Source: Candidatus Rifleibacteriota bacterium (GTDB lineage: Bacteria > Riflebacteria > Ozemobacteria > Ozemobacterales > Ozemobacteraceae). From it: a DNA stretch of 39,297 nt. The stretch lies in assembly GCA_029565415.1 (NCBI GenBank), contig JAKQOH010000072.1, positions 1 through 39,297 of the forward strand, in the 5' to 3' direction. The notes under the pieces were generated by a model. It searched no databases. It was not told where the DNA came from and saw nothing but the letters and a program-made list of their open reading frames with translations. Each line of letters begins with the position of its first letter. Positions within the stretch are counted from its first letter, which is position 1. The position numbers were made by a program, and so were the translations under genes. This document shows positions 1-8,513 of the stretch, in pieces.

Positions 1-867
1 CAGGTGCACGTCACGAAGAACACGAACGCCCTCGGCTCGAACGAGATCACCTCTCTCACCTCCGCCGGAAGCTATCTGCTGATCGGCACGGACAGCGGTG
101 TCTCCCGCTACGACGGGAACAACTGGAGCCAGGTGCTGTCAGGCTCCCGCGCCCGCTCGGTGGCGGCAAAAGAAGGCCAGATGGCCGTCGCGACGGCTCA
201 CGGGTTGGAATACTCGGCGGGTGGCGCGTTTCAGGCCTTCGGCAAGGAGAATGCCGGTCTCACCTCGGACGAGGCGACGGCGGTCGGGTTCGACGGCAAG
301 GGCAATCTCTGGGTCGGCATGCAGCTCGGGATGGGCCAGCTGAACAGCCAGATGTTCGTGAATCACAGCGGCCCGGCGAAAACCGTGATGGGCAACTCCC
401 TCGTGGACATCAAACCGAATCCGTCCACCTGCCAGCTGATCGGGAACAACATCACCACAATCATTCCCTACAAGGGCATGATGGCCGTGGGCACCACCTC
501 AGGCCTTTCGATCACCGACATGGGCTCGTCCTGGACGAACTATACCGCACCGCATAAAGAATGGGTGCAGCGGGGGAACAACATCGTCGAGGAGTCGATG
601 CCGGGCAACAGCCCGATGCCGGGCAACCTCGTCACCTCGATCGCGCCCCTGCCGGGCGATGCGGGTCTCGTCGTCGGCACGAACCGCGGCCTGGCGATCC
701 TGCGCGACACGACCTGGGTCGATCTCGCCGGCAAACTCGGCGGGATCAAGGCCGGCCCCGTGACGGCCGTGGCGGTCCAGGGCGATCTGCTCTGGGTGGG
801 CACGCAGAGCGGTCTGTACCGGGTCACCGGACTGAACGCCCTGGCAGGACTGGAAGGGGTCAAATGA
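1..867 (+). CDS. Beta-propeller repeat protein, 5' end outside window
   Basis: The frame is open from the first base, so the protein starts upstream of the window; the GTG at 4 is only the first possible start inside it. The visible 288 residues hold about six repeats of one pattern: a hydrophobic strand, then a G-T-x-x-G-L/V turn, then an aromatic strand. Examples are LLIGTDSGVSRYDG, LWVGMQLGMG, MAVGTTSGLS, LVVGTNRGLAI and LWVGTQSGLYRV. This is the blade signature of the two-component-regulator-propeller (ligand-sensing) family. I see no histidine kinase, cyclase or membrane domain after the last blade, so the protein ends as a propeller, probably exported (inference). The stop overlaps the start of the FUN14 gene by four bases (ATGA), so the two are translationally coupled. 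The ligand is unknown. Confidence 0.75.
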   Translation, partial: QVHVTKNTNALGSNEITSLTSAGSYLLIGTDSGVSRYDGNNWSQVLSGSRARSVAAKEGQMAVATAHGLEYSAGGAFQAFGKENAGLTSDEATAVGFDGKGNLWVGMQLGMGQLNSQMFVNHSGPAKTVMGNSLVDIKPNPSTCQLIGNNITTIIPYKGMMAVGTTSGLSITDMGSSWTNYTAPHKEWVQRGNNIVEESMPGNSPMPGNLVTSIAPLPGDAGLVVGTNRGLAILRDTTWVDLAGKLGGIKAGPVTAVAVQGDLLWVGTQSGLYRVTGLNALAGLEGVK

Positions 868-1313
868 CGGAATCCCGCCTGTCGAGGTTCGTCCGGCGCG
901 CCGCCTCCCCCCTGATGGTCTGCTTTCTTCTCGCTGCGGCAGGGGAAGCCTCAGCCGTGGGCTCGGCTACGGCCGCAACCGCGAGTTCGACCAACCCGCT
1001 CGCCCAGCTTCCGCCCGAGGTCAACTTCTTCGTCACCACGCTCGGTTTCGGTGGCATCGCGGGCTGGTGCGTCGGCTACACCCTCAAGAAATTCGCGAAA
1101 ATGGCTGCCCTGGTCGTCGGCATGATCTTCATGTCGATCCAGTATCTCGCCTACAACAACTACGTGACCGTCGACTGGGAGAAGATCCGGCAGACGGTGC
1201 CGCCGTCGGGCATGGAGCAGCTCTGGGCGGGACTGATGTCCGTCTTCACCTACAACCTCCCGTTTGCCGGGGCGTTTGCCGCCGGCCTCCTGATGGGATT
1301 CCGAAAGGGCTGA
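864..1313 (+). CDS. FUN14-domain membrane protein
   Basis: The 149-residue product has a hydrophobic N-terminal segment (about residues 17-32) that may be a signal peptide or signal anchor. Next comes a low-complexity Ala/Thr linker, then a FUN14-type core from about residue 50. The core contains GFGGIAGWCVGYTLKK, a helix around MAALVVGMIFMSIQYLAY, and a C-terminal glycine/alanine-rich helix ending GAFAAGLLMGFRKG. The Gly-rich first helix followed by a Lys pair is typical of the FUN14 family, small membrane proteins known in eukaryotes from the mitophagy receptor FUNDC1. The bacterial role is not established. The ATG overlaps the stop of the propeller gene, which suggests a shared complex or process. 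A hairpin terminator follows at 1351-1389. Confidence 0.75.
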   Translation: MTESRLSRFVRRAASPLMVCFLLAAAGEASAVGSATAATASSTNPLAQLPPEVNFFVTTLGFGGIAGWCVGYTLKKFAKMAALVVGMIFMSIQYLAYNNYVTVDWEKIRQTVPPSGMEQLWAGLMSVFTYNLPFAGAFAAGLLMGFRKG

Positions 1314-1345
1314 TGGGCTTGCGCCCGCAGACCGCGGATGCGCGG

Positions 1346-1390
1346 AAAAACGACACCGCCGGAACCTCTGAAGGATTCCGGCGGTGTCGT
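1346..1390. terminator. Bidirectional hairpin terminator between convergent genes
   Basis: Bases 1351-1364 pair perfectly with 1376-1389 (14-bp stem beginning CGACACCGCC, 11-base loop). On the minus strand the stem is followed by a run of five T (AAAAA at 1346-1350 on the plus strand). On the plus strand it is followed by TTGTAATTTG. It lies between the stop of the FUN14 gene (1313) and the stop of the minus-strand gene (1412), so it can serve both. Confidence 0.8.
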
Positions 1391-1411
1391 TGTAATTTGT
1401 AAACTATTATA

Positions 1412-2128
1412 TCACTTCGGATAAACTTTGATCACGTTCCGGATCTCGAAGGTGCCCGAAGCTGCGCTGACGCGGTGGGTCGTGCCGAACAGGACGACCC
1501 GCTGGTCTTTGAGCGCCTCGAGCTTCGTGGCCCAGTCGGCGTCGATGACCTGGAGGCCCAGATCGCGGGGGCGCAGGTGGTCTTCCTTGATATAGACGTT
1601 ATTCTTCTTGAGGACGACCTTGCCGCGCACCGATTCTTCCTGGGTCCAGATCTGGGGCTGTTCCTTCTCGCGTTTCTTCTTCGACTTGCCCTTCTTGCCG
1701 CCTTCCTCTTCGGGAAGGTAGTCCCTGGCGTTCTTGACGCGTTCGGCATACAGGGCGTTCCAGATCAGCACATCCTTCGCGCCGTCGGTCGGGGCGGCGG
1801 CGGTCTGGTCGGCATATTCGGTCGCGACGTTGCCCTGCAGGTCGACCGCGATGACGTTGCCATACTGGATCGGGCGCTTGGGGCGGCTCTGCTGCTTCGC
1901 GCTGGGCAGGTTGAAGCTGACGTAGTTGCCGGGGGCGAGCTGGGCCGGCGCGGAAGCGGCGGCGGGCACGTGGAGGATCAGGATCGACGCCCGGTCGCGA
2001 TACAGCGATTCGACCTTGCCGATGACCCGGATGGGCATGGCGTGAACGGCGCAGGCGAGCAGCACGGCAACGGCAAGGGCCAGGCCGATGCGCGTCGGCA
2101 GAGGATTCGAGTGGGAGCGAAAAGTCAT
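1412..2128 (-). CDS. Secreted protein of unknown function
   Basis: The frame could start 15 codons further upstream, but I chose the ATG at 2128 because AAGGAG lies 7 bases before it and a signal peptide follows at once. That signal is a basic N-terminus, a hydrophobic run around LALAVAVLLACAV, and a likely cut after AVHA. The mature protein opens with a strand-rich segment (MPIRVIGKVESLY, then GNYVSFNLP). A strongly charged linker follows (GGKKGKSKKKREK), and then a second strand-rich part with VRGKVVLKKNNVYI and RVVLFGTTHRV. The repeated 'G-K-V' strands look like OB-fold pieces, but I cannot name a family. The gene is monocistronic, with its own promoter at 2164-2192 and the hairpin at 1351-1389 downstream. 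Confidence 0.7.
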   Translation of the reverse strand: MTFRSHSNPLPTRIGLALAVAVLLACAVHAMPIRVIGKVESLYRDRASILILHVPAAASAPAQLAPGNYVSFNLPSAKQQSRPKRPIQYGNVIAVDLQGNVATEYADQTAAAPTDGAKDVLIWNALYAERVKNARDYLPEEEGGKKGKSKKKREKEQPQIWTQEESVRGKVVLKKNNVYIKEDHLRPRDLGLQVIDADWATKLEALKDQRVVLFGTTHRVSAASGTFEIRNVIKVYPK

Positions 2129-2163
2129 GTCCGTCTCCTTGGGGTTCCGAGAATGTGGGAAGG

Positions 2164-2192
2164 ATGGTACCACATTCGTCGTGTTCCGCCAA
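2164..2192 (-). promoter_or_regulatory. Sigma-70-type promoter for the secreted-protein gene
   Basis: On the minus strand, TTGGCG (2187-2192) is followed by exactly 17 bases and TACCAT (2164-2169). Transcription would start near 2157, about 29 bases before the ATG at 2128, leaving room for the AAGGAG ribosome binding site. The -10 hexamer TACCAT recurs upstream of other genes in this window. Confidence 0.65.
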
Positions 2193-2208
2193 GCTGCTGC
2201 CGGAAAAG

Positions 2209-2241
2209 GAAAAATCCGTCCGACACGGATGTCGAACGGAT
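2209..2241 (-). terminator. Rho-independent terminator of tRNA-Pro
   Basis: On the minus strand a 12-bp stem (2230-2241 with 2214-2225, one G-T pair) closes a TCCG loop and is followed directly by a T run. It lies 9 bases past the tRNA 3' end and upstream of the promoter of the next minus-strand gene, so the tRNA is its own transcription unit. Confidence 0.85.
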
Positions 2242-2249
2242 CTGTCCGG

Positions 2250-2322
<73 letters not shown>

Positions 2323-2336
2323 TTGAACGTGGCAAT

Positions 2337-2365
2337 ATCATAGCACATCCCGCGGCCGACTTCAA
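2337..2365 (-). promoter_or_regulatory. Promoter of tRNA-Pro
   Basis: On the minus strand, TTGAAG (2360-2365) and TATGAT (2337-2342) are separated by 17 bases. The start would lie near 2330, a few bases before the mature tRNA 5' end at 2322. Confidence 0.8.
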
Positions 2366-2445
2366 GGGGGCAATTTTCCCGATCTTTTCCCGGCGGGTTT
2401 CGATTCGAAACCCGTGGGGTTCCCGGTGCATTTCTTTCCTCGTAG

Positions 2446-2454
2446 TGATACCAT
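2446..2454 (+). promoter_or_regulatory. Extended -10 promoter element, probably leaderless start
   Basis: TGATACCAT gives an extended -10 (TG-A-TACCAT), with the hexamer at 2449-2454. No good -35 is visible 16-18 bases upstream. The ATG at 2463 is only 8 bases past the hexamer, so the mRNA would start at or next to the start codon. The same nine bases occur before the gene at 27414. Confidence 0.5.
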
Positions 2455-2462
2455 AGGGGATC

Positions 2463-3692
2463 ATGACTCCAGATCCCCACCCCGGTTCCGGTGCCGACAA
2501 GCTCAAGGCGACCCTCATCCTCGGCATCGGCAGCAACTTCTCGACGATGGCCGGCATTCTGGCCGGCTGGGTTCTGCTCGGCCGCACCGGCTGGGTCGAT
2601 GGGTTCTGGAGCCAGATCCTGGTTGCGCTTCTGCTTGCGCCGACCTTCATGGGCGATGCGATCAACGCCTACGCGCTTGGGCGCATCCGCCTCGACACGC
2701 TCCACGGCTGGGACGACATCCAGATCACCGAGGAAGGGCGACGGGCGCTCGGAACGCTGCATCATGCCTGGCGGCTGCTGTCGTTTCTGACGGCCGCTGC
2801 GCTGGCTTTCCTGCTTCTGGTATCGTTCGCCCCCGACCCCGGCCGCTTCGGAGCCGTTCGCATGCTGTTTCCCGCGTTGCTGGTCCTCCATGCCGCGCGT
2901 TGTTTCCACACGGTTCACGCCTACGTTGCGCCGCGCATCCCCGCATTCGGGGGAATGGCGCTGGTGAAGCGGTTTGCGCTGGCGTTCGGCATCGGCATCC
3001 CGTGGGTCTGCTGGCTGATCCTGCGCGCGCCCGCACCGGAAGCCTGGTGGAGCATGATCCTGCATGGCACGGTATATTTCCTGATTTCGGGCTGGCTCCA
3101 GCCGCTCCCGTCGAAATTCTCGGTGTTCCAGGCGGGCAGGTCGGGCCGCCGGCTTCCGCGCCTCGTCGTCGAGCCGCTTCGCGGCGGTCTTGCCGATCCC
3201 GCCATCAGCGGCGATGTCCGGCGGGAAGCAGGGGCGTGGCAGTCGGATCACGGATTCGCGCTGCTTTCCGACGTGCGGATGCCGCTGCTGGAGATGCCGT
3301 TGTTCGAAGCGACGGGAACGGCGCTCGCCTCGGCCGATCACCGCGCCGTTCTGCTCCTCCTCCAGTCCGAGGTGCGCCCCCGCCCGCACCGGACGCTCGT
3401 TTCCTGGCTCGAGGGAAAGGCGTTCGTGACGACGGATTTCGGGGCGACGACGGCCCGGTTCCCGGGGGGCATCACGTATCTCTCCCGCCCTGCGGGCGAA
3501 GCTCCGGCAACGTTCCTGGCGGCCCACGAGGCCGCGATCGACGCCGGGCGGGCTCAGACGATTCCGCAGCCGCCGTGGCCGGCTCTCCAGGCCATGGTGG
3601 AGGCGATGGTGGTATTCCTGCACCGGGAAATCCAGGTGCCATCCGCGGCCACATCCGCCGCCGCGGCCGATTCCGGGGAGACACGCACATGA
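2463..3692 (+). CDS. Multispanning membrane protein of unknown function
   Basis: The 409-residue protein has about six hydrophobic helices in its first 220 residues, for example GSNFSTMAGILAGWVLLG, ILVALLLAPTFMG, LTAAALAFLLLV and MILHGTVYFLISGWL. A soluble C-terminal half of about 190 residues follows, with no motif I recognise. The N-terminal half has conserved-looking polar residues inside helices (D-A-I-N-A-Y, H-A-A-R-C-F-H), which could bind a ligand or cofactor; this is speculation. It is first in a four-gene operon, and its stop overlaps the start of the HD-GYP gene (ATGA), so it may feed signals to that sensor. The start codon follows an extended -10 element by 8 bases. Confidence 0.65.
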   Translation: MTPDPHPGSGADKLKATLILGIGSNFSTMAGILAGWVLLGRTGWVDGFWSQILVALLLAPTFMGDAINAYALGRIRLDTLHGWDDIQITEEGRRALGTLHHAWRLLSFLTAAALAFLLLVSFAPDPGRFGAVRMLFPALLVLHAARCFHTVHAYVAPRIPAFGGMALVKRFALAFGIGIPWVCWLILRAPAPEAWWSMILHGTVYFLISGWLQPLPSKFSVFQAGRSGRRLPRLVVEPLRGGLADPAISGDVRREAGAWQSDHGFALLSDVRMPLLEMPLFEATGTALASADHRAVLLLLQSEVRPRPHRTLVSWLEGKAFVTTDFGATTARFPGGITYLSRPAGEAPATFLAAHEAAIDAGRAQTIPQPPWPALQAMVEAMVVFLHREIQVPSAATSAAAADSGETRT

Positions 3693-6046
3693 CCGCAGGA
3701 AACGTCACTCGAGGTCTCGATCTCAAATACCGCATTTTCCTGTTCAATCTGGTCCTGGTGTTCGTCGTGATGGGCCTGGCGACCTGGTATGAACTCGACC
3801 GGCTGCATCTGGCCGCATCCGAGCACATCGCGCGGGAGAGCCAGCGGCTGGGGAAAACCCTGGAAGGCCTGCTTCCGCGGATGATCGTTTCCCATGACGC
3901 CGCCGGGCTGGGCGATATCGCCAAAAAACTGACCTCGCCCGAGCTGCCGGACAACGAGATCGTTTCGGTGGCGGTGCTCGACGGCCAGTTCCAGGAGATC
4001 GCCTTTGCCGATCAGGGCTGGCGGGACCGGAAGGACGCCTCGGTGCGGCTTCCCCCGACCTTCATCATCCAGAAGCCCGTCAAAGCGCTTGGCCAGGCCG
4101 AGGCGGTCGGGTATCTGCGGTTCGCGTTCTCGATGGCGAGGTTCGAGGCGGCCCGAAACGAGGTGATCCGGGACAACCTGCTGGTGACCCTGTTCGTTGC
4201 GATTCTCGCGTTTTTCTGGGCCTGGCAGTTGGCGATCATGATCAACCGGCCGCTGCGCACGTTGATCGATGCTGCAGAGCGGATCACCGAGGGGAATATC
4301 GGCAACGCCCGGTTCGAATCCACCGGTGACTCGGAAGTCGGATCCCTCGTTTCGGCCTTCAACCGCATGACCGAGACGATCGGCCTGCATCTCGAGGATC
4401 TGAGGCACAAGAACGCCCTGCTCGACCGGCGTGTCTTCGAGCTTTCGACGCTGCACCAGGCCGGTCGCGCCATCAACTCGGTGCTCAACCTCGATCAGCT
4501 GTATGAGCGCATCGTCGACACCGCCATCTCGGTGCTGGGTGGGGTCAAGCGCTGCTCGCTGATGCTCATCGACCGCCGCACGAACGAGTTCATGGTGCGG
4601 GTGGCGAAGGGGCTGGATGTCGGACTGTTGCCGCCGACCCGCCGCGTGCCGATCGGGGATGGCGTGGCTGCGCGCGTCTGCCAGTCGGGCGAGCCGGTCA
4701 TCATCAACGACGTTCCCGAGGGCGATGCCCGGCTGCTCGAGGTGACCCGCATCCCGCGCAGCTCTCTGTGCGTTCCCCTGAAGATCAACGACGAGGTCGT
4801 CGGGGTGCTCTCGGCGAGCAACAAGATCTCGGGCGAGCCGTTCACCGGCGACGACCAGGCGCTTCTCGAGACGCTGTCGACGCAGGCCGGCGTCGCGATC
4901 AAGAACGGCAGATTCTACCAGGATCTCAACCGCAAGATTCTCGAGCTGAACACCCTGCACGACATCGGCCGCAACCTGAGCATGGAACTCGACATCCAGC
5001 GTCTGCTCGAAATGATCGTCGACCAGACCTCGCGCGTGCTCGGCGGGGTCCGCTCCATCTCCCTGATCCTGCACGACGGGGAGACGGGAAAACTGCATGT
5101 CCGCGTCCATCGCGGGTTGAGCCCCGAGTATGCCACCCGGCCGATCGAGGTCGGCGAGGGAATCGCCGGCAAGGTGTTCGCGAAGGGCGAGCCGCTGATG
5201 ATCAACGATCTGCCCTCCCAGCCGGAGCCGGATCCCCGGGGTGGCCTGGCGGATACGGCCGCCGGCAGCGTGACGGGGAGAAGCTCGCTGTGCGTGCCCC
5301 TGATCGTGAAGGAGCGGGCGATCGGCGTGTTGTCGGTCTCGGAAAAGCTGTCGGGCGAGATCTTCGACGACAACGACCTGAGCCTGCTGGTGACGCTTGC
5401 CGCGCAGATCTCGATCGCCCTCCACAACGCCCGCCTGTATGAGGATCTGGAAGCGAGCTACCTGTCGGCGGTTCGCGCCCTCGCCAACTCGCTCGACGCG
5501 AAGGATGCCTACACGCGCGGCCACAGCGAACGGGTCGCCGCCTTCTCGGTCGAGATCGGCCGCCGGATGCGGCTCGAGCCCGAGACGCTCAAGAATCTCC
5601 AGATCGGCGCCCTGCTTCACGACATCGGCAAGATCGGCATCTCCGAAAACATCATCAACAAGCCCTCCCGTCTCACGATGGACGAGTTCGAGCTGATCAA
5701 GACGCACCCGGTGCGGGGCGCCAACATCATCGAGCCGGCCAGCTTCCTCAAAGAGAAGGTGCCGCTGATCAAGCACCATCACGAGCGGTTCGACGGGAAG
5801 GGGTATCCCGACGGCCTGAGCGGCGAGAGCATCCCGCTGCTGGCCCGGATCGTCTGCGTGGCCGACTCGTGGGACGCCATGACCAGCAAGCGCGCCTACC
5901 GCAACGTCGTGCCCCGGGAACAGGCGGTCCAGGAGCTGCTCAAATGCGCCGGCACCCAGTTCGATCCGAAGATCGTCGCGGCGTTCATGGAAGTGCTGCA
6001 GGATGAGAAGACCGTCGAATCCATTCTCGAGCTGGGGTACTCATGA
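3689..6046 (+). CDS. GAF-GAF-HD-GYP membrane sensor, predicted c-di-GMP phosphodiesterase
   Basis: The 785-residue protein has a transmembrane helix near residues 14-34, a periplasmic sensor region of about 130 residues, a second helix near 164-184, and a HAMP linker (about 184-240). Two GAF domains follow (about 250-410 and 415-585), each opening with the same kind of helix (STLHQAGRAINS, NTLHDIGRNLS). A C-terminal HD-GYP domain (about 587-760) completes it. The catalytic HD pair is H644-D645 in LLHDIGKIGI. The HHERFDGKGYPDGLSG segment carries the GYP signature (705-707). HD-GYP domains hydrolyse c-di-GMP (family knowledge), and the signature residues here look intact, so I expect an active enzyme. 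Its start overlaps the preceding stop and its end overlaps recJ by four bases. Confidence 0.9.
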   Translation: MTAGNVTRGLDLKYRIFLFNLVLVFVVMGLATWYELDRLHLAASEHIARESQRLGKTLEGLLPRMIVSHDAAGLGDIAKKLTSPELPDNEIVSVAVLDGQFQEIAFADQGWRDRKDASVRLPPTFIIQKPVKALGQAEAVGYLRFAFSMARFEAARNEVIRDNLLVTLFVAILAFFWAWQLAIMINRPLRTLIDAAERITEGNIGNARFESTGDSEVGSLVSAFNRMTETIGLHLEDLRHKNALLDRRVFELSTLHQAGRAINSVLNLDQLYERIVDTAISVLGGVKRCSLMLIDRRTNEFMVRVAKGLDVGLLPPTRRVPIGDGVAARVCQSGEPVIINDVPEGDARLLEVTRIPRSSLCVPLKINDEVVGVLSASNKISGEPFTGDDQALLETLSTQAGVAIKNGRFYQDLNRKILELNTLHDIGRNLSMELDIQRLLEMIVDQTSRVLGGVRSISLILHDGETGKLHVRVHRGLSPEYATRPIEVGEGIAGKVFAKGEPLMINDLPSQPEPDPRGGLADTAAGSVTGRSSLCVPLIVKERAIGVLSVSEKLSGEIFDDNDLSLLVTLAAQISIALHNARLYEDLEASYLSAVRALANSLDAKDAYTRGHSERVAAFSVEIGRRMRLEPETLKNLQIGALLHDIGKIGISENIINKPSRLTMDEFELIKTHPVRGANIIEPASFLKEKVPLIKHHHERFDGKGYPDGLSGESIPLLARIVCVADSWDAMTSKRAYRNVVPREQAVQELLKCAGTQFDPKIVAAFMEVLQDEKTVESILELGYS

Positions 6047-8199
6047 TCCGTCACTGGAACCTGATATCCGCTGACGGGGCCGGGATCGAGGATCTCGGTC
6101 GGAGAACCGGTTTCCCCGAACTCCTGCTGAGAATCCTCTGGAATCGCGGCATCCGTGACGAGAGTGCGATCGAACGCTATTTCGAGCCGCGCAGCCGGAC
6201 GCTGGCGACCCCCTTCCTGCTGGATGGGATCTGCCCGGCGGTCGATCGTATTCTGAAAGCTATAGAAACTGACGAGAGCATCCGTGTCTACGGGGATCGC
6301 GATGTCGACGGCATCACTTCGACGGTGCTGCTGCTCGAGACGCTCCGGAAATACACGCAGCGCGCCGACTGCACGATTCCCGTGATCGAGGACGGGTATG
6401 GCCTGAACCGCGACTACATCGACACCGCGAAACGCGATGGGATCGGCCTGATCGTGACGGTCGACTGCGGCATCGGCAATGTCGAGGAGATCGAGTACGC
6501 CCGGCAGGCGGGTATCGACGTGATCGTGACGGACCACCACGAGCCGCCGGCGGTGCTGCCGAAAGCGGTGGCATTGATCGATCCGAAGCTGCCCGACTCG
6601 ATGTATCCGCACAAGGACATGGCCGGAGTGGGGGTGTCGCTCAAGCTGTCGCTCGCGATCGAGCTTGCCGTCGGAAAAAGCGTCACGAAACCGGTCGTCG
6701 CCTTCGCCCTGGACGGCCAGGAGGTCGACGTCCTCCGGTTCCATCCGCGCGAAGGATTCTCCCGGCTCCGGCACGTGCACGCCGGTTCGATGCAGGGAGC
6801 CGTCATCCTGTTCTTCAGCCCGTCCGAGCGGACCCAGTTGTTCGAGCTGCTGCCGGAACTGCACAAACTGCCGGTGGGAGACGGCCGCACCACCCAGATG
6901 TGCCTGACGAGCCTGGCCGAATCCGTCATTCCCGAGTTGAAGGAGGCGGAGAAGTCCGAGATGGCCGCGGCGTTCGCCCTGCCGGCAGCCCTGTGCGGGG
7001 CGAAGCAGCTCGTCGTGATGTTCCTGAAACTGCAGGAGGCGCAGGATCCCGGGGTGAAGGCGCTGTGGCAGCGGGCGCTCGATATCCTCACCATCGGGAC
7101 GGTCGCCGACATGGTGCCGATGCGGGGAGAGAACCGCACGATCGCGCAGATGGGCCTGAAGTTCGTCTCGAACACCCGCCGGCAGGGCCTTTTGGAGCTG
7201 TTCACGATGCTCGGCTGGCGGCAGCGCACGGTGAGCGAGCGGGATATCAGCTTCAATATAGCTCCAATTATAAATTCTTCGGGCCGGCTGCGGACCGCCC
7301 AGATCGCGGTCGATCTGCTGACGACCGACGCCCCGGACCGGGCCCGTGATCTCGCCAAGGAGCTGTTCGAACTGAACATCGAACGGAAGCGGCTCGCCGA
7401 GGAGTGCTACCGGAACGTCCGGGAGCATCTGCTGCGGCAGAACGATCTGGCGAACGACCGGCTGTTTCTCGTGGCGGCGCCGTTCCCGAACCAGGGCGTG
7501 ACCGGTATCGTCGCGACCCGGCTGATGCTCGAGTTCTGCCGGCCGGTGATCGTGCTGCTCGAGGATCACGGCCGCTGGCTCGGCTCGGCGCGCAGTTACA
7601 AGGGGATCAACATGATGAACGCGCTCCATGCGGGCGCGGCGCATCTCGAAAAATATGGAGGCCACGTCGGTGCTGCCGGCCTGACGGTCGCTTCCCATGC
7701 CGTCGAGGCGCTGCGGGGCGCGTTGCGTGCCTATGCCGCCGCCAACATCACGGATGCGGATCTCCAGGCCGAGTGGCTGATCGATGCCGAACTGCCGATC
7801 GAGCGGGTCGGGGAGGCGCTGCTGAATGACCTGCTGAAGTTCGCCCCCTTCGGGATCGACAATCCGGCCCCGCTCTTCACGGCGCGAGAGGTCCCGTTCT
7901 ACGAGATCCGCAAGGTCGGCGAGACGAGAAATCACCTGCGATTCAAATTCCGCAAGCCGTCCGGTGCCGCCGTGTTCGGCATCGGGTTCGGTCTGGGCCG
8001 TCTCCTCGACGTCGATCAGATCACCGACGGGGCATGCGATTTGGTGTTCAGCGTCGATGCCAATGAGTACAACGGCGTGCGCTCGGCGCAGGTCGTCGTC
8101 TACGATGTTTCGTTCCCGGGGCATCGCCAGATCGAGCCGGCCGAGTTGCCGGCCCTGGTCGGCAGTGTCGCCGTGGAACCCGAAGGGATGCCGACATGA
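6043..8199 (+). CDS. recJ: Single-stranded-DNA exonuclease RecJ with internal insertion
   Basis: RecJ degrades single-stranded DNA 5'-to-3' in recombination and repair. The DHH-family motifs are present: GDRDVDGITS (84-93, motif I), VDCGIGNVEE, TDHHEPP (D164-H165-H166), AGVGVSLKL, and later GTVADMVPM, SSGRLRTA and GGHVGAAGLTV in the DHHA1 part, followed by an OB-like C-terminus. At 718 residues it is about 140 longer than E. coli RecJ (577). Most of the excess is one block of about 130 residues between AGVGVSLKL and the helix before GTVADM (about 210-340). In motif I the usual aromatic residue between the first two Asp is Arg (R86), while the three Asp are kept. It overlaps its neighbours by four bases at both ends. 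Confidence 0.9.
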   Translation: MIRHWNLISADGAGIEDLGRRTGFPELLLRILWNRGIRDESAIERYFEPRSRTLATPFLLDGICPAVDRILKAIETDESIRVYGDRDVDGITSTVLLLETLRKYTQRADCTIPVIEDGYGLNRDYIDTAKRDGIGLIVTVDCGIGNVEEIEYARQAGIDVIVTDHHEPPAVLPKAVALIDPKLPDSMYPHKDMAGVGVSLKLSLAIELAVGKSVTKPVVAFALDGQEVDVLRFHPREGFSRLRHVHAGSMQGAVILFFSPSERTQLFELLPELHKLPVGDGRTTQMCLTSLAESVIPELKEAEKSEMAAAFALPAALCGAKQLVVMFLKLQEAQDPGVKALWQRALDILTIGTVADMVPMRGENRTIAQMGLKFVSNTRRQGLLELFTMLGWRQRTVSERDISFNIAPIINSSGRLRTAQIAVDLLTTDAPDRARDLAKELFELNIERKRLAEECYRNVREHLLRQNDLANDRLFLVAAPFPNQGVTGIVATRLMLEFCRPVIVLLEDHGRWLGSARSYKGINMMNALHAGAAHLEKYGGHVGAAGLTVASHAVEALRGALRAYAAANITDADLQAEWLIDAELPIERVGEALLNDLLKFAPFGIDNPAPLFTAREVPFYEIRKVGETRNHLRFKFRKPSGAAVFGIGFGLGRLLDVDQITDGACDLVFSVDANEYNGVRSAQVVVYDVSFPGHRQIEPAELPALVGSVAVEPEGMPT

Positions 8200-8504
8200 T
8201 AGACCGTGATCAACCGCCCCTGAACAGATACGACTTCACCCGTCTCGAGAACATGTGGATGCCGCTCATCCTCGATGTCGTCAAGGGGATGATCGAGCGA
8301 TGGGAGATGTGCGAGTGCCACGACTGTGTTCTCGACACCGTCGCGATCGCGCTCAACAGCCTGCCGCCGAAATACTGGGTGGGCGGCAAGTTCGATGCGT
8401 TCACCCCGCCGGATGCCTTCCTGACGGATGCGAACAACCGGCTGCTCGCCGAAGAGGCGGTGATCCGGGCACTGGCGATGGTCTCGAAGAATCCGCATCA
8501 CTGA
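8196..8504 (+). CDS. ComFB-family protein
   Basis: The 102-residue protein matches the late-competence ComFB family. It has an N-terminal helix (LENMWMPLILDVVKGMI), then a Cys cluster C-x-C-x2-C in CECHDCVLD, then ALNSLPPKYWV, the most characteristic family string. From memory, recent work reports that ComFB proteins in cyanobacteria and other bacteria bind cyclic di-nucleotides. That would fit the HD-GYP enzyme two genes upstream in the same operon, but binding here is inference. ATGA overlap with the recJ stop. The operon ends just downstream at the palindrome 8514-8559. Confidence 0.85.
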   Translation: MIDRDQPPLNRYDFTRLENMWMPLILDVVKGMIERWEMCECHDCVLDTVAIALNSLPPKYWVGGKFDAFTPPDAFLTDANNRLLAEEAVIRALAMVSKNPHH

Positions 8505-8513
8505 ATTCTTTCC

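Noticed and set aside
3554..8124. Two long minus-strand open frames opposite the HD-GYP and recJ genes
   Set aside because: All catalytic motifs lie on the plus strand; the antisense products are Arg/Asp/Gly-rich without domains.
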